Assembly: GCA_001563335.1 (NCBI GenBank)
Contig: LRSL01000069.1
Span: 1-64,000 of the forward strand
DNA length: 64,000 nucleotides
DNA from: Candidatus Thorarchaeota archaeon SMTZ1-45
GTDB lineage: Archaea; Asgardarchaeota; Thorarchaeia; Thorarchaeales; Thorarchaeaceae
Direction of reading: 5' to 3'
This document shows, piece after piece, positions 32,843-42,501 of this stretch. A program made the position numbers and the translations under genes. The notes beneath the pieces are model-generated. The model made no database searches, had not been told where the DNA came from, and saw only the letters and a list, made by a program, of their open reading frames with translations. Every line of letters begins with the position of its first letter. Positions within the stretch are counted from its first letter, which is position 1.

Positions 32843-34042
32843 TTAGAAATCTGGGGGGTTTTCAGCATACCACTTCGGGATCTTATCCATTGCCGGTTCA
32901 TAGCCACTGAGGACATGACGACCAAGAATGAGTCTTTGTACCTCACTAGTCCCCTCATAGATTTGGTACAGTTTTGCATCTCGGAAAAGCTTCTCAAGTG
33001 GATATTGATCAATGTATCCATATCCACCATGGATTTGAAGTGCCTCACTTGCTATTTCCATTGCCGCATCAGTAGCGTATGCTTTGGCTACACTTGCGGG
33101 AACTGTAGCATCACCTATGTTGTCAGTGGTCCATGCAGCCTTAAGATACAAGGCTCTTGATGCTTCAATTTTCATGTACATTTCAGCCAATTTGAACTGA
33201 ATCACTTCAAATTCTCCCAATTTCTGAGTGAAAGCCTCTCGTTTATTGACATAATCTCTTGCATACTCCAGCGCAGCACGTGCAAGTCCTGTAGCAAAAG
33301 CTGCAATCGATGGGCGGGTCATGGCGAAAGTCTTCATGGCGATTCCAAAGCCGTTTCCCTCCCCACCAAGTATGTTCTCTTCAGGAATCTTGGCATCATG
33401 GAACATTACCGAAGAAGTAGTAGAGGCTCTGTGTCCCATCTTTTCAACAGGACGACCTGTCTTGACTCCTGGAGTGTCAGCATCCACAATAAAGGCGCAG
33501 AGTGCTTTGTGTCGTTTGCTCGGATCAAGACTGGCAAAGACTGTGAAATAATCAGCATGAGGTGCATTTGTGATCCAAAACTTTGACCCGTTGAGTAAGT
33601 AGTTACTCCCTTCTTTCTTTACTCGGGTTTGTATTCCAGCAACATCTGACCCCATGCCTGGTTCTGAGCAGGCAAAACTCACGAATTTGAGTTCCTCAGT
33701 AAGTGGGCGTAGATATTTTTCTTTTTGGTCATCTGTCCCAGCAACAAGAATTGGTTCAGCTCCTAGTGTGTTTACATAAATGCTGGTGGTCATTCCTGCA
33801 CATCCAGCAGCCATTTCCTCCACTGTAATACATTGTTCGATTGAACCTAGACCAGGACCTCCATACTGCTTTGGAATCGAGAGGTTCATGAGTCCTTCCT
33901 CCCAGCACTTTTGGATTATTGGACGTGGGAACTCTCCAGTCTTGTCATAGTAATGAGCATAGGGAATCATATACTCCTGTGCAAACCTTCTCGCTTTATT
34001 CTGCAACTCTTGTTGTTCATGTGTTAACCTGAAGTCCACCAT
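32843..34042 (-). CDS. acd: Acyl-CoA dehydrogenase
   Basis: 399 aa, FAD flavoprotein that oxidises acyl-CoA to enoyl-CoA. Segments: FACSEPGMGSDVAGIQTRVKK near residue 120 (FAD and substrate), FWITNAPHADY, HGGYGYI near 340 and the catalytic Glu in YEGTSEVQRLILGR near 364. Length is the family norm. Acyl-CoA chain length cannot be read. It is next to the Hdr cluster, so electron transfer to Hdr/ETF is possible, though no EtfAB is in the window. GGAGCATAATG gives the start. Confidence 0.95.
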   Translation of the reverse strand: MVDFRLTHEQQELQNKARRFAQEYMIPYAHYYDKTGEFPRPIIQKCWEEGLMNLSIPKQYGGPGLGSIEQCITVEEMAAGCAGMTTSIYVNTLGAEPILVAGTDDQKEKYLRPLTEELKFVSFACSEPGMGSDVAGIQTRVKKEGSNYLLNGSKFWITNAPHADYFTVFASLDPSKRHKALCAFIVDADTPGVKTGRPVEKMGHRASTTSSVMFHDAKIPEENILGGEGNGFGIAMKTFAMTRPSIAAFATGLARAALEYARDYVNKREAFTQKLGEFEVIQFKLAEMYMKIEASRALYLKAAWTTDNIGDATVPASVAKAYATDAAMEIASEALQIHGGYGYIDQYPLEKLFRDAKLYQIYEGTSEVQRLILGRHVLSGYEPAMDKIPKWYAENPPDF

Positions 34043-34133
34043 TATGCTCCCTCAATGGATTATCTAGTTTCAGACCTTTTTCAATTGGTATAAGTCAGTT
34101 GCTAAAGGGCTGTGGACTCATTCAAGGTACATA

Positions 34134-36398
34134 TTATGAAGTTGATGTGATGTGTCTTACAACTTCTGGAAGGTTCCATTTCAGCTCTAGTTCTAAAGCT
34201 CCGCCTTCAGGTCCTGGACATCGCCTGACGCATGTGCGACATGCAACGCAGAGCCAGAGATCTACTTCCACAGAACCAAATCCTGGAGCGTCATTCTCTA
34301 GGAGAATATCCTTTGAGGGCTTTGCTGTGGCAAGGTTCTGAACAGTCTTATAGAAAAGAGAACGATTGGAGGGTAATTGAGAGAGTGCTTCATCCGAGAT
34401 TTCAAAGAATTTGGTCACCTCGATTCGTGGTTCAAGCTCAATTGCATCCTCAGGACAAGAAATCTCGCAAGACTTACAACCAAGGCATTTCGATTGTTCC
34501 CATTCAATTGTTCCGAATCCCAGTAGAGGTGCATAACCCATTTGATTTCTGTACTCATCAAGAACTGATGGAACATCAACATCTACTAAATCCTCGAGAG
34601 TGACCTTTGGCCTCGTGCTTGGTATCTTTGCACGGGTCCGATAGGCAAGTAAGACTGCTGATCGTATTTTGTCCTCCACCTCGTTTAGTGTGGGTTCATC
34701 AATCAGTGCACCATTGACACGTATTGATGCTAGTTTGTCACGAGCTTTTGAGAAGACTTCCAAAGAGTTTGCTAGTTTCCCAATGTCGGGTGCTTTCAGT
34801 TCATTCAATATTCTTTGAAGCTCCATCTTGGCTTCCGAGAGTTGGAGAGCAAGGGTAGATGCTGTTTGGATTGTGATTTCTGCCTCAGATGGTGTTCTGG
34901 GTACATCATATAGGATGTATCCATGACTCTCACCAGCAATAGTGAGAAGTTCATCACGTTTCATTCTAAGAAGATGTCTGAGAATTCTATCCTGTGGAAT
35001 ATTTGTCCTCTCAGCAAGGTCATGAGCAGTGAGAGCTCCCAGTTCTCTAATCAGAATCAAGATTGTACCTCTCTCGAGCTCATTATCGAGATAGGTATCC
35101 ATCATTGTCTGGTACACTTCAGGGTCCAATTTTTCGCCATAGACGTTTGTGCCAGATACAAGGTTGGGACCCTTCTCCAAAGTGATTTTCAGACGAAACC
35201 GAGCAAAAGCTTCAAGTCCTGCTGAAACAAGAAGTCTGAGGTTTTCGGCATCATCAGATGTTTGAGTATTCAAAATTGCTTCGGTGACTCTGTCAATTGT
35301 TTCTCTTAACTTATTGATTGGTCCTGAAAGCTCAGTTTCATCATAGTTTCTCAAAATCTGTAAGCGTTCAAGTAATGATTGTAATTTTAGTAGAAATTCA
35401 TTTGCAGCATCAGAAAGGTCATCTTTCAGCGATTTGACCATTCCACGGACCTGTTGCACAATTCTCTTTAGAACTAGAGTTGTGTTTGGTGTTTCTGTGA
35501 AGACCTGAGAAAAGACAGGAGCGTCGCCATCAAGGCCGACCATCTCGATTTCGCCTCGTTGTATCATGGTAATAAGTGCGCTCTGAACTGTTTGAGATGA
35601 GGTCTGCATGAGTTCTCCTATTTGAATGACGGTCTTGGAACCCATTTTTCCAAGAATGAACATAATCACTCCACGATTGGCTTCGGTGAGCATATTCTCT
35701 ATGACAAGCTTGGCATACCTTGATTCATCAATTCGTTCTTCTCGTTTTCCTCGTTTGATTTGAGCAATAGCCCTCAGTCCAGGTCCATACCGGGTCTTTG
35801 TACTAAGTTTTTGAAGCTCATCCAGAGCTAAATCAGGATCTGATCCAGCTTTTGTTTTAGCTTCGATGAGGATTTTAACCAAAGAAACTAGTTCATCTTG
35901 GGCAGATTTTGCCTCTGACTTTGCAGTCCTTTCGAGTTTGTCTGTAATTGATTCTATTTCAGCAATCAGGTCAGCTAGTATTGAAAGAGTGTGAGTCATA
36001 TCCACGTCAATGCTAGTTACGCGAGTTTCTTCAACCTCAGTCATTCTAGTAAGGGCAGTATTGAGTAAATCTTTCAGTCCTTTCAGTGATTCAGATTCAG
36101 CTTTTGATACAGCACCTTCGAGATTGGAGATTGCTTCTTTGAGAATGCCTCTGTCGCTTATTTCAGAAACCGTGTTACTTTTCTCAACAGCTTTGAAGAA
36201 CTCCTCATAGTATGAGTCTGGGAATGCAAGAATTGCGTCAGTCAAAGGTGCTAACTCTACCTTAAGATTATCAAGCTCCTCCTTTACTCTACTAAGGGGA
36301 ATTGCAGACTCTTCTTTAAGACCACCGAGAGCTAATATCATGTCCAACATGCGTTGCCGCTTTGGAGCAATAGGTTTCTCAGGAGTTGAATGACTCAT
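34134..36398 (-). CDS. Coiled-coil and winged-helix protein with two C-terminal [4Fe-4S] motifs
   Basis: About 754 aa. The N-terminal 240 residues are predicted coiled coil. Two winged-helix-like segments follow: ANRGVIMFILGKMGSKTVIQIGELMQTSSQTVQSALITMIQRGEIEMV near 240 and ELERGTILILIRELGALTAHDLAERTNIPQDRILRHLLRMKRDELL near 440. The C-terminus binds [4Fe-4S] clusters: CLGCKSCEISCPEDAI and CVACRTCVRRCPG. ATGA at 36398 overlaps the hdrA stop, so the gene is coupled to the Hdr operon. It may join regulation to redox state or be an electron-transfer scaffold. No named family. Confidence 0.8.
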   Translation of the reverse strand: MSHSTPEKPIAPKRQRMLDMILALGGLKEESAIPLSRVKEELDNLKVELAPLTDAILAFPDSYYEEFFKAVEKSNTVSEISDRGILKEAISNLEGAVSKAESESLKGLKDLLNTALTRMTEVEETRVTSIDVDMTHTLSILADLIAEIESITDKLERTAKSEAKSAQDELVSLVKILIEAKTKAGSDPDLALDELQKLSTKTRYGPGLRAIAQIKRGKREERIDESRYAKLVIENMLTEANRGVIMFILGKMGSKTVIQIGELMQTSSQTVQSALITMIQRGEIEMVGLDGDAPVFSQVFTETPNTTLVLKRIVQQVRGMVKSLKDDLSDAANEFLLKLQSLLERLQILRNYDETELSGPINKLRETIDRVTEAILNTQTSDDAENLRLLVSAGLEAFARFRLKITLEKGPNLVSGTNVYGEKLDPEVYQTMMDTYLDNELERGTILILIRELGALTAHDLAERTNIPQDRILRHLLRMKRDELLTIAGESHGYILYDVPRTPSEAEITIQTASTLALQLSEAKMELQRILNELKAPDIGKLANSLEVFSKARDKLASIRVNGALIDEPTLNEVEDKIRSAVLLAYRTRAKIPSTRPKVTLEDLVDVDVPSVLDEYRNQMGYAPLLGFGTIEWEQSKCLGCKSCEISCPEDAIELEPRIEVTKFFEISDEALSQLPSNRSLFYKTVQNLATAKPSKDILLENDAPGFGSVEVDLWLCVACRTCVRRCPGPEGGALELELKWNLPEVVRHITSTS

Positions 36399-38560
36399 TC
36401 GGTCACCTCCATCCACTTCCCTGCAGTCCCTTCATGGACCGGTGTGGGTCCCAACTTTTTCGCACGTTCCACCATCTCATTAATTGCGTTGGTGAAGCGT
36501 TCAGGCTCTGCGCTGAACATTCTGAACATATCCACTCGTTCGCCTATCCAACCAATAGCATTCAAGATATCTTGGGCAACATCTACCTGCACCTGAGCAA
36601 TCTCGTTCCCGGTTCCTCCTATGTGACATCGGTCTTTCTCACAAGCAGCAATCATGACAGTGCTAGCACCACTTTCGAAGGCTTTGAGGAGGTCTATGAT
36701 ACTGACACGACCTGCGCAGGGGACCGGGATAAGACGTGTGCTAGCGGGGTACTCCATTCTTCTAGTTCCAACGATGTCGATTGTAGATACAGAGCATTCT
36801 TCGCAATAGAAGCAGAGCGTGATTGGATATTCTGAACCTGCACCTTCCAATGTAGCATCAATCTCAGACCATAGCTGTTCGTTGGATAAGAAATTGAGCT
36901 GAGTAGCACCAGAGGGACATAAACTCTGGCAGACGCCACAGGAGTGGCAGTTTAGAGTATCAATTGCTGCTTTGAATAGAATTTTTTGTTCTTCGTCAGT
37001 TTCTTCTGCCTCAGTCTGCTCAATCATTAGAGGAACTCCACGTGGGCATTGTTGGGCACAAAGGCTACATCCAACACAGTCATCTACCTCTAATACAGCA
37101 CCGCGTGAAATTAATTTGATTTTTCCACCCTGTAGTTCATTGTGAATTATGAGGGCACCAGCTTGAGCATCTGTCACAGCCTCAAACACAAATTGAGGAC
37201 GAGTGACTCCTCCTACTGCAACAACGCCACGGCGGCGAGTTTCGTTCCTTCTTAGCTTACCATAGAGTTCCTTCACATGTCCATCATCTTCGATGGCATA
37301 TCCTAATGTTTCGGAAAGCTCGAAGGTCCCATCAGGAGGAAGAACTGCAGAGGAGAGGACGAGGAGATCTACAGGTGTTTCTAGATATTTATCGAGTAAA
37401 GAGTCGTAGACTCGTACATATGTGGTATCATCTTTCTCCCAGGTCATACTTACTCGGCCACGTATATAGTCAATACCCTTCTCACGTGACTCTTTGTATA
37501 TCATCTCGTTCTCGAATGGAACTCTGATGTCCATGTAGACTATCCTGACATTGGCTTCGGGTATTTTTTCAAGGATTTCTAGAGAATTATCAATCGCAAA
37601 GGTGCAGCATAGTTTACTACAGTCCTTTTTGTAATCTTCATCTCTACTGCCAACACACTGAACCATCACAACATCTTTGATTGGGCGCCCATTAGACGGT
37701 CGGACTAAATCACCACTAGAGAGCATGCATGAAAGCTCGAACTGTGTGATGACGTCTGGATTCTTTCCATAGCGGTATTCTTCCATGGATGTAGGTTTGA
37801 ACTCCTTAAATCCAGTGGCTAATACTATGGCAGAAGTGTTCATGGTCTTTTCTTCTTTACCATCAGATAAATAGTGAACATTGAAGTTACCCATCTCGCC
37901 GGTAACATACCTGACTTTAGTGTTGGTCAATATTGTGATACTATTGTCATTCTGAAGTGCATCCAATCGACCACTAAGTATCTCTTTACCTGACTTTCCT
38001 GTAGGAGCAACTATGGGAAGACTTCTGACATGTCCTCCTAGCTCATCTGTCAATTCTATAAGAGAAACCCTGTATCCAAGATTGGAGAGACTAAGTGCAG
38101 ATTCAATACCTGCAATCCCGCCCCCAATAACTGTGACATGCGGGGTGATTTCCTTTTGTTCGAGTGATCGCTTTGTCGATTTTGCAGATCTGGCAAGTGT
38201 CCCACGGATCATATCCAAAGACTTCTTGTTTGCTTCATCCAAGTCTTTGTGTACCCATGCTGAGTGTTCTCTAATATTGACGTACTGAATCTGTGAGCTG
38301 TTAATGCCCTTTGAGTCCAAATAATGATCAATCCGTGGCTGAATTTTCTGACTGGAACATGCAGCAATAACGAGATGTTCGTCACCTTCTTTGAGCAGTT
38401 CTGCGATTTTCTCCAGACCTTCCTCTTGACAGACTGTATCATGAACAGTGACTGAGGCAGTCAGGTTCATCTTTCTGACTTGAGTTTCTAGAAAGTCAAA
38501 TCCCAATTGAAGCTGTTTGCCACAGGTGCAGATGAGTACTACTGATTTGCTGTCATCCAT
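36395..38560 (-). CDS. hdrA: Heterodisulfide reductase subunit A with fused MvhD domain
   Basis: 721 aa. It starts with the HdrA N-terminal domain (LICTCGKQL). The FAD fold is at VIGGGIAGIESALSLSNLGYRVSLIEL near 143, with the HdrA-specific CSKLCC insert near 315. Two ferredoxin clusters follow, DDCVGCSLCAQQCPRG near 495 and CHSCGVCQSLCPSGAT near 540. The last 140 residues are an MvhD domain (CFYCEECS, VPCAGR, EKDRCHIGG). HdrA is the flavin-bifurcating subunit. The canonical FPTxDCxxC segment after the FAD motif is missing here but present in the 416-aa partner. Ten bases separate it from that partner. Confidence 0.93.
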   Translation of the reverse strand: MDDSKSVVLICTCGKQLQLGFDFLETQVRKMNLTASVTVHDTVCQEEGLEKIAELLKEGDEHLVIAACSSQKIQPRIDHYLDSKGINSSQIQYVNIREHSAWVHKDLDEANKKSLDMIRGTLARSAKSTKRSLEQKEITPHVTVIGGGIAGIESALSLSNLGYRVSLIELTDELGGHVRSLPIVAPTGKSGKEILSGRLDALQNDNSITILTNTKVRYVTGEMGNFNVHYLSDGKEEKTMNTSAIVLATGFKEFKPTSMEEYRYGKNPDVITQFELSCMLSSGDLVRPSNGRPIKDVVMVQCVGSRDEDYKKDCSKLCCTFAIDNSLEILEKIPEANVRIVYMDIRVPFENEMIYKESREKGIDYIRGRVSMTWEKDDTTYVRVYDSLLDKYLETPVDLLVLSSAVLPPDGTFELSETLGYAIEDDGHVKELYGKLRRNETRRRGVVAVGGVTRPQFVFEAVTDAQAGALIIHNELQGGKIKLISRGAVLEVDDCVGCSLCAQQCPRGVPLMIEQTEAEETDEEQKILFKAAIDTLNCHSCGVCQSLCPSGATQLNFLSNEQLWSEIDATLEGAGSEYPITLCFYCEECSVSTIDIVGTRRMEYPASTRLIPVPCAGRVSIIDLLKAFESGASTVMIAACEKDRCHIGGTGNEIAQVQVDVAQDILNAIGWIGERVDMFRMFSAEPERFTNAINEMVERAKKLGPTPVHEGTAGKWMEVTE

Positions 38561-38569
38561 CTGTCAATT

Positions 38570-39820
38570 TCACTTCCTGCTCTGGAGAATTTTAGACACA
38601 ACTGCTCGAGCTTGGGTCACGCTCTCAGGAACCTCTGCAGGGCCCAATGCTGTGCCACATGCATAGACATGATCACCTACAACAACTTCATTCTCTGAAG
38701 CTGGATCTGCGATTCCTACAAATCCACTTGCAGACCTTAATCCGAGTGTTTCGATAAGTTTGTTAGTACCATCTGGGGGCTCTAAGGCTGAGGAAAGGAC
38801 AAAGAGATCTACTTTGAATTTGAGGTACTTGTTCAGAAGTGAGTCATAGACTGTTATGTCTAAGGTGTCATCTTCATTAGACTGAATGAGAGAAACTCTA
38901 CCTCGAATAAATTCCACTCCTGAGTTTCGAGCGTCACGGTAGTATCGCTCATACCTGTCATATGTACGGATATCCATGTACACAACACTGACTCGAACAT
39001 CTTCTCGTTCTTGTGTTAGAATGTTAGCATGCTTGAGTGCAAATATGCAACATATCTTGGAGCAAAATGGATAGTAGTTCTCGTCCCTACTTCCGACACA
39101 CTGCACCATCATTACTTGTTTTGCGGGTTTCCCGTCAGATGGCTTTACGAGTGCGCCACTTGATTCTCCATTGGGGTCGATTATCTTAGCCAGTTCAAGC
39201 TGAGTTATTATGTTGGGATGTTTTCCATAGCTATACTCATCCACATTGACTGGTTGCATCTCATGATACCCAGTTGCAATGATAATATCAGAGATTTGGA
39301 CTGTTTCTTCAGTAGGTTGCGCATCCAAATTGATTGCCTTTGTCGGACAGTCCTCTTCAGCCTGTCTGGCACCATCATCTTCTCTTTCAGGGTTATAGAC
39401 AACAGCTTGTGGTTGACACTGTGGCGAGATTAGACGAAATGCCTTTGATTTTTCAATACAGAGTCCGCACATCGTGCATTTCTTTGGATTGACATATTCT
39501 GGACCAACATTGAGCTTTACTGTGAACTTACCTGGTGTGCCCGATATCTCATCCACTTCACTATTCATTCTCAGTGTTATGTTAGGTTGGTCCGTGAGCG
39601 CGCTCCTATAGAAACACTTTCGAATTCCCGGGCGCCAACGGTTTCCCTCAAAGCAATAGAAACAGTCATCAGTTGGAAACGCCTTGTAGAGGTCTAGAGC
39701 ATTACCACCTACGGTTTCCTGGCGTTCAATAAGGATCGTCTTAATTCCTGAGTCTGCAAGCTCAACAGCGGCTGTCAGTCCTGCAACGCCGGCTCCAATG
39801 ATGAGGACCGGATTAGACAC
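38570..39820 (-). CDS. Second, shorter HdrA-like flavoprotein
   Basis: 416 aa. The FAD-binding motif IIGAGVAGLTAAVELADSGIKTILIE opens the protein, followed by GGNALDLYKAFPTDDCFYCFEG, the HdrA cluster segment, then one ferredoxin cluster (CTMCGLCIEKSKA, with a second Cys set CQPQAV and CPTKAI). SRDENYYPFCSKICCIFAL matches the CSxxCC insert of HdrA. It lacks the HdrA N-terminal domain and the MvhD domain, so it complements the 721-aa protein. The pair may form one complex. Located between hdrB and hdrA. Confidence 0.88.
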   Translation of the reverse strand: MSNPVLIIGAGVAGLTAAVELADSGIKTILIERQETVGGNALDLYKAFPTDDCFYCFEGNRWRPGIRKCFYRSALTDQPNITLRMNSEVDEISGTPGKFTVKLNVGPEYVNPKKCTMCGLCIEKSKAFRLISPQCQPQAVVYNPEREDDGARQAEEDCPTKAINLDAQPTEETVQISDIIIATGYHEMQPVNVDEYSYGKHPNIITQLELAKIIDPNGESSGALVKPSDGKPAKQVMMVQCVGSRDENYYPFCSKICCIFALKHANILTQEREDVRVSVVYMDIRTYDRYERYYRDARNSGVEFIRGRVSLIQSNEDDTLDITVYDSLLNKYLKFKVDLFVLSSALEPPDGTNKLIETLGLRSASGFVGIADPASENEVVVGDHVYACGTALGPAEVPESVTQARAVVSKILQSRK

Positions 39821-39831
39821 TCTTCTTCACC

Positions 39832-40698
39832 TCATCCGGTTAAATGATCCAAAATTGGGTCTGCGGGAACCCTGTTCATGCTAAGCCCAACTTCTTCTTC
39901 ATCCATCCCCAATGCTAAACCAAGTATTTGAGGATAAAGAAGTACTGGCAGGTTGTATTCTTCTCCATATGATTCTTTCAAACCAAGCTGTTGCAAATCT
40001 AATTGGTTTCCACATGCAGGACAGACCACAGTAATGAATTCTGCTCCAGACTCTTTCATTGACTTTAACTTATCACGGGCCAATCTAATCCCAAGGTTTT
40101 CATCGACAGGAAGAACAGTTGCACCACAGCATTGTTTCCAAATTGGATACTCTACAACTGAAGCTCCGGTAACCTGAATTAATTCGTCTAGATACTCTGG
40201 TCTGAACTCGGTCACATCGGCAGGACGAAGAACATGACAGCCATAGTGAATTGCAATTCCTACACCGTCTAGTGGCTTCGTGATTTTCTTCCGAATTTCT
40301 TCAATTCCGATGTCATTGTATAGTGCTTCTACAAAATGTCGAGGGGTGATTGTGCCTTTGAATTCGAGACCATCCTTCTTCAGTAAGGCATTGACTTTCT
40401 TTCTATAGTCATCGTCATGCTTGAGAAAATGGTGTGTGTCCTTGAGAGATCCAAAGCATCCATTACACGGCGTGACGATATCATAGCCATTCTTTTCTGC
40501 AATTGCTAAGGTTCTTGCATTTACTATGAGCCATCCCATGTAGTCAATGGCACGAAGATTAGGGCTTCCGCAGCAGGCGACTCCTTCCATGTACTCTAGT
40601 TGCATGTCAAAAGCTGTAGCAACTTTGATCATAGCAGCCTCGTAATTTGGATAGTTTGCAGGCACACTACAGCCCATATATAGATTGTAAATTGGCAT
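39832..40698 (-). CDS. hdrB: Heterodisulfide reductase subunit B
   Basis: About 288 aa. Two complete CCG domains: C in YMGCSVPAN, CCGSP and CNGC (about 10-70), and C in HYGCHVLRP, CCGAT and CPAC (about 155-230). These bind the non-cubane [4Fe-4S] pair that reduces the disulfide substrate. Whether the substrate is CoM-S-S-CoB or another disulfide cannot be told; without methanogenesis genes here another disulfide is likely. GGTGAT before ATG 40698 decides the start; the TAG of hdrC is three bases upstream. Confidence 0.93.
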   Translation of the reverse strand: MPIYNLYMGCSVPANYPNYEAAMIKVATAFDMQLEYMEGVACCGSPNLRAIDYMGWLIVNARTLAIAEKNGYDIVTPCNGCFGSLKDTHHFLKHDDDYRKKVNALLKKDGLEFKGTITPRHFVEALYNDIGIEEIRKKITKPLDGVGIAIHYGCHVLRPADVTEFRPEYLDELIQVTGASVVEYPIWKQCCGATVLPVDENLGIRLARDKLKSMKESGAEFITVVCPACGNQLDLQQLGLKESYGEEYNLPVLLYPQILGLALGMDEEEVGLSMNRVPADPILDHLTG

Positions 40699-40699
40699 C

Positions 40700-41242
40700 C
40701 TACTTATCACCACTCACAAGCTTGCCCGTTCTGGTTTCTTTCAGGATATTCTTAACAGGATCAACTGCTAGACCAGGCACTTCAGGTTCTAGATCCATGT
40801 CTTCTCGCTCCCAATCAGCTGTAACAATATAGAGCTGACCTTTCTCAAGTAGTTCTTTACCTAGACCTATGATATTCTGGGGCACCTTACCTTCTTCGGC
40901 AGCTAAATTCTTGCAGTCAAAGAAAATGTCTGTGACTCGCACTTTCTGAGGACAACGCTCTTGGCATTGAAAACATGTCAAACAGAGCCAAATCTCATCA
41001 GAAGAGAGAACGTCATCACGCATTCCTAGAAGTATCATTCGAATCAGTTGATGCGGTTTATATTTCCAGATATTTGCAATGGGACATGCAGCAGTGCATG
41101 TAGAACAAGCAAAACAAGCAGAAAGTTCTTCCCCGTTTGGCATACTATGAATCTCTTCGCGAAACTTGGTATCTAGTTTTGACATTTCAATCGGGTCAAT
41201 CAATGTGACTGGGGGTCCAGTCGATTCTTTCGTTTCAGCCAT
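40700..41242 (-). CDS. hdrC: Heterodisulfide reductase subunit C
   Basis: About 180 aa. Two ferredoxin [4Fe-4S] motifs, CFACSTCTAACPIA near 48 and CLTCFQCQERCPQK near 90, in the usual HdrC spacing with an IWKYKPHQLIRMILLG helix between them. It passes electrons from HdrA to HdrB. The ATG at 41242 follows GGTG by seven bases. First gene of the operon hdrC-hdrB-hdrA'-hdrA-(754 aa), all minus strand with gaps of ten bases or less. Confidence 0.93.
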   Translation of the reverse strand: MAETKESTGPPVTLIDPIEMSKLDTKFREEIHSMPNGEELSACFACSTCTAACPIANIWKYKPHQLIRMILLGMRDDVLSSDEIWLCLTCFQCQERCPQKVRVTDIFFDCKNLAAEEGKVPQNIIGLGKELLEKGQLYIVTADWEREDMDLEPEVPGLAVDPVKNILKETRTGKLVSGDK

Positions 41243-41370
41243 GGGTAAGCACCACATGTATGTTGTATATTTAGGCTATTCAGCCAGTTGGCTGAGCGAT
41301 TTTGTAGCCCATATTAAAAGTTTGCAGAAACGACGAATAATTGAATAAACTGTAATTGGACTTTCGATAA

Positions 41371-41634
41371 TCAATCTGGAAGTCCCTTCAGATATATCAG
41401 GCGAAGCATACCCAATGTGCACAGGACTACTACAGATACATACAAAATAGGAGCAAGAATGCCCCAAGATGATGAGGGGTAAGTCAGTCCGCCCACTATT
41501 GCAAGTGCAATACATACTAAACCAGCAAGATTGAAGATCCATTTCCTGTGTAATGACATGAATTTAGCAGTCCCCAATGGACTCTTAGGACTTTCTATAC
41601 TATAGCGCTTGGACCATCTCATTAATTCTTTCAA
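41371..41634 (-). CDS. Small membrane protein downstream of the GINS gene
   Basis: 87 aa at most, with two hydrophobic helices (WIFNLAGLVCIALAIVGGL and WGILAPILYVSVVVLCTLGMLRLIYL). The frame overlaps the previous gene by 35 bases; a start at the ATG near 41559 (MSLHRKW) avoids that. It ends the PriS operon. Not recognised. Confidence 0.5.
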   Translation of the reverse strand: MKELMRWSKRYSIESPKSPLGTAKFMSLHRKWIFNLAGLVCIALAIVGGLTYPSSSWGILAPILYVSVVVLCTLGMLRLIYLKGLPD

Positions 41635-41887
41635 CTCGTACTCTCAAGTCATCATATGGATTTAACGAAATTTGGCGTATTTCCGTACTTGTTCTGATTA
41701 GGTATGCCTTGAGATCCTCCACGTTGCCCTTCATTTTAGTGAGGATTGGACTCCCTTCACCTAGTAATCTAAGGGTGTTAGTAAGTGCTATCTGGAATTT
41801 ATCATGTTCAATGGTAATTCTATCACGAGCTTCATTGATGAAACCAATTAGAGAAGCAATTTCAGTAATTAAGTCCTCTTTCTTCAT
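41600..41887 (-). CDS. Small helical protein coupled to GINS
   Basis: 95 aa, wholly helical, amphipathic (ITEIASLIGFINEARDRITIEHDKFQIALTNTLRLL, then VEDLKAYLIRTSTEIRQI). ATGA overlap with the GINS stop at 41887 shows translational coupling, so it may be a partner of replication proteins. No family recognised. Confidence 0.65.
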   Translation of the reverse strand: MKKEDLITEIASLIGFINEARDRITIEHDKFQIALTNTLRLLGEGSPILTKMKGNVEDLKAYLIRTSTEIRQISLNPYDDLRVRVERINEMVQAL

Positions 41888-42501
41888 CCAGAGAGTTCCT
41901 CCTCAGTGACAATACGGACAACCGTGCCATCCCGTAACCAATTCCTTGCATTGGCTACAGGAATCATAGCAATATCTTCCTTCTTGAATGGACCATATGT
42001 CTTCTCATCCAGCCCTAAGAAAGCATCATCAATTGGTTGTAGAAATCGTACTGTAACATATTCAACTGTTTCAGGGGAGGCGGTCTTGGATTTTTTCACA
42101 TCATCTTTGGTCTTCTTCTTCTTCTTAGGTTGAGATCCAGCTAGGGAATCCTTGACGAACTCCATGTGACCATCAAGAGCTCGTTGAGTCCTATTGAATA
42201 ATTCTTCCTCTGCGAGTGTCATATCCCCTTTTGGTCTGTATCCCAGCAGTACAGCTTTTAGTATCTTCTGTCTTCGGATGGTTAGGAGGTCTTCAATTAT
42301 GAATTCAAGATTAAGGGCTTCTTGAGTCAATATATCAGCTTGGATCCGTTTTTCGGCATCTGTTGATGCCAATGCTAAACGTACGTTAGAGAGATAATCT
42401 ATCATCTTGCTTAATCGAAGGTCGCTCAAGTCTTGGAGACCGTCATTCCGTACTTCATTCTCCCACGTAGTTTTGATATCATCATAACTTAGTTCACTCA
42501 A
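41884..42501 (-). CDS. gins51: GINS complex subunit, Gins51 type
   Basis: About 205 aa. The alpha-helical A domain comes first and the small beta B domain last (VTVRFLQPIDDAFLGLDEKTYGPFKKEDIAMIPVANARNWLRDGTVVRI), the order of archaeal Gins51. A Lys-rich linker (QPKKKKKTKDDVKK) joins them. GINS links MCM to the Cdc45/RecJ-like protein in the replicative helicase. AAGGAG nine bases before the TTG at 42501 supports this start; ATG at 42528 would overlap priS by 35 bases. It follows priS directly, a classic archaeal pairing. Confidence 0.88.
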   Translation of the reverse strand: MSELSYDDIKTTWENEVRNDGLQDLSDLRLSKMIDYLSNVRLALASTDAEKRIQADILTQEALNLEFIIEDLLTIRRQKILKAVLLGYRPKGDMTLAEEELFNRTQRALDGHMEFVKDSLAGSQPKKKKKTKDDVKKSKTASPETVEYVTVRFLQPIDDAFLGLDEKTYGPFKKEDIAMIPVANARNWLRDGTVVRIVTEEELSG

